Assembly: GCF_954871325.1 (NCBI RefSeq)
Contig: NC_088776.1
Location: forward strand, 3,541,985-3,605,984
DNA length: 64,000 bases
Direction of reading: 5' to 3'
From: Gordionus sp. m RMFG-2023
Lineage: Eukaryota > Nematomorpha > Gordioida > Chordodea > Parachordodidae
A program made the position numbers and the translations under genes. Below the pieces are notes generated by a model that saw nothing but the letters and a program-made list of their open reading frames with translations, was not told where the DNA came from and ran no database searches. This document shows positions 63,521-64,000 of the stretch, in pieces (positions within the stretch are counted from its first letter, which is position 1; each line of letters starts with the position of its first letter).

Positions 63521-64000
63521 ACTAAACACGACAATACGAGCATCCCCCCTCCCCCCCCAACCCTTAGTTTGCGAGTAAAGCGAGGTATTTTCTTGTATAC
63601 AATTATAAATTTAAAGTTTTTGTAGATGATATTTTCAAATGTTCAATTGCCCATTGCATTTTATAAGTATCGCATTTTATATAAAAAAATATTTTGAAAT
63701 ATCGTTTAAAAATTTAGAAAATATCTTCAATCGTATATAATTTGGTTCTAACATTAAATAACGAAAAGATGATATCATCAATAAGTATAAATTAACTTTA
63801 TAAGTTAAAGCTTAAGCGTTTACTGTAAAATATAATGGAGTTTTAATGTTGTATTATTTCTCAATTATTTGGACAGTAGGAGCAGAAATAAATTTTTCCT
63901 GGTTTATGAGGGTGACTTGCAGTGATTTGTTTATATTTCTTACAATGAATTTAATATAATTAAAATAATAACCAATTAAGTAATTCTAAATTTGAAAGTT

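Larger units (their letters stand above)
60796..64000. repeat. Segmental duplication, copy 2 (runs off the window)
   Basis: Same order as copy 1, with private changes: longer (GAAA)n and (GGAA)n arrays, a C12 run at 62904-62915 where copy 1 has six Cs, a family S MITE insertion at 63134-63297, and about 70 bp at 63500-63580 that copy 1 lacks. The end of the window is still inside the repeat. Confidence 0.95.

Noticed and set aside
1-64000. CRISPR arrays, rRNA operons, bacterial-type promoters
   Set aside because: No regularly spaced short repeats or rRNA-like blocks were seen; the sequence is clearly eukaryotic and intron-rich.

Overview
This is a very AT-rich (roughly three quarters A+T, by eye) animal nuclear window. 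Three multi-exon genes are recognisable: NOP58 (C-terminal part, + strand, 1808-20513), a D-type cyclin (whole, - strand, 23658-32737) and a LENG1-like gene (whole, + strand, 37739-49540). A fourth, unidentified gene starts near 55255 and looks internally duplicated. D-type cyclin plus LENG1 points to Metazoa; I cannot place the phylum. Proteins are fast-evolving, introns are either tiny (41-53 nt) or kilobases long, and the long introns are packed with decayed transposons. I saw no rRNA, convincing tRNA, CRISPR array or bacterial-type operon.

Layout. 1-20513: NOP58 exons in introns holding a 4.9-kb element with 8-bp target duplications that carries a Mutator-like (MULE) transposase with FLYWCH fingers, a piggyBac remnant, MITEs and an eroded LINE. 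20514-23657: gene-free convergent interval. 23658-32737: cyclin D, five exons, 534 aa predicted. 32738-37738: divergent interval with a pair of E2F-consensus sites. 37739-49540: LENG1 homologue, eight exons, with a decayed Helitron in intron 5. 49541-55254: gene-poor, with MITEs, a SINE-like tail, a tandem duplication and a perfect hairpin. 55255-64000: an unidentified gene and a direct duplication of about 5.3 kb whose second copy runs off the end.

The most unusual theme is that three unrelated transposons here (MULE, piggyBac, Helitron) are each rebuilt as a head-to-head inverted duplication: part of the transposase gene is copied in opposite orientation on both sides of a short unique centre, with diverged arms of about 0.34-1.2 kb. 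Any read-through transcript would fold into a long hairpin, so these are candidate double-stranded-RNA loci or traces of a fold-back repair process. Several repeat families, and the element carrying the MULE, share termini starting TAG(T/A)G and 8-bp target duplications, which suggests one mobilising system. Long T-tract/A-tract steps also recur far more often than expected.
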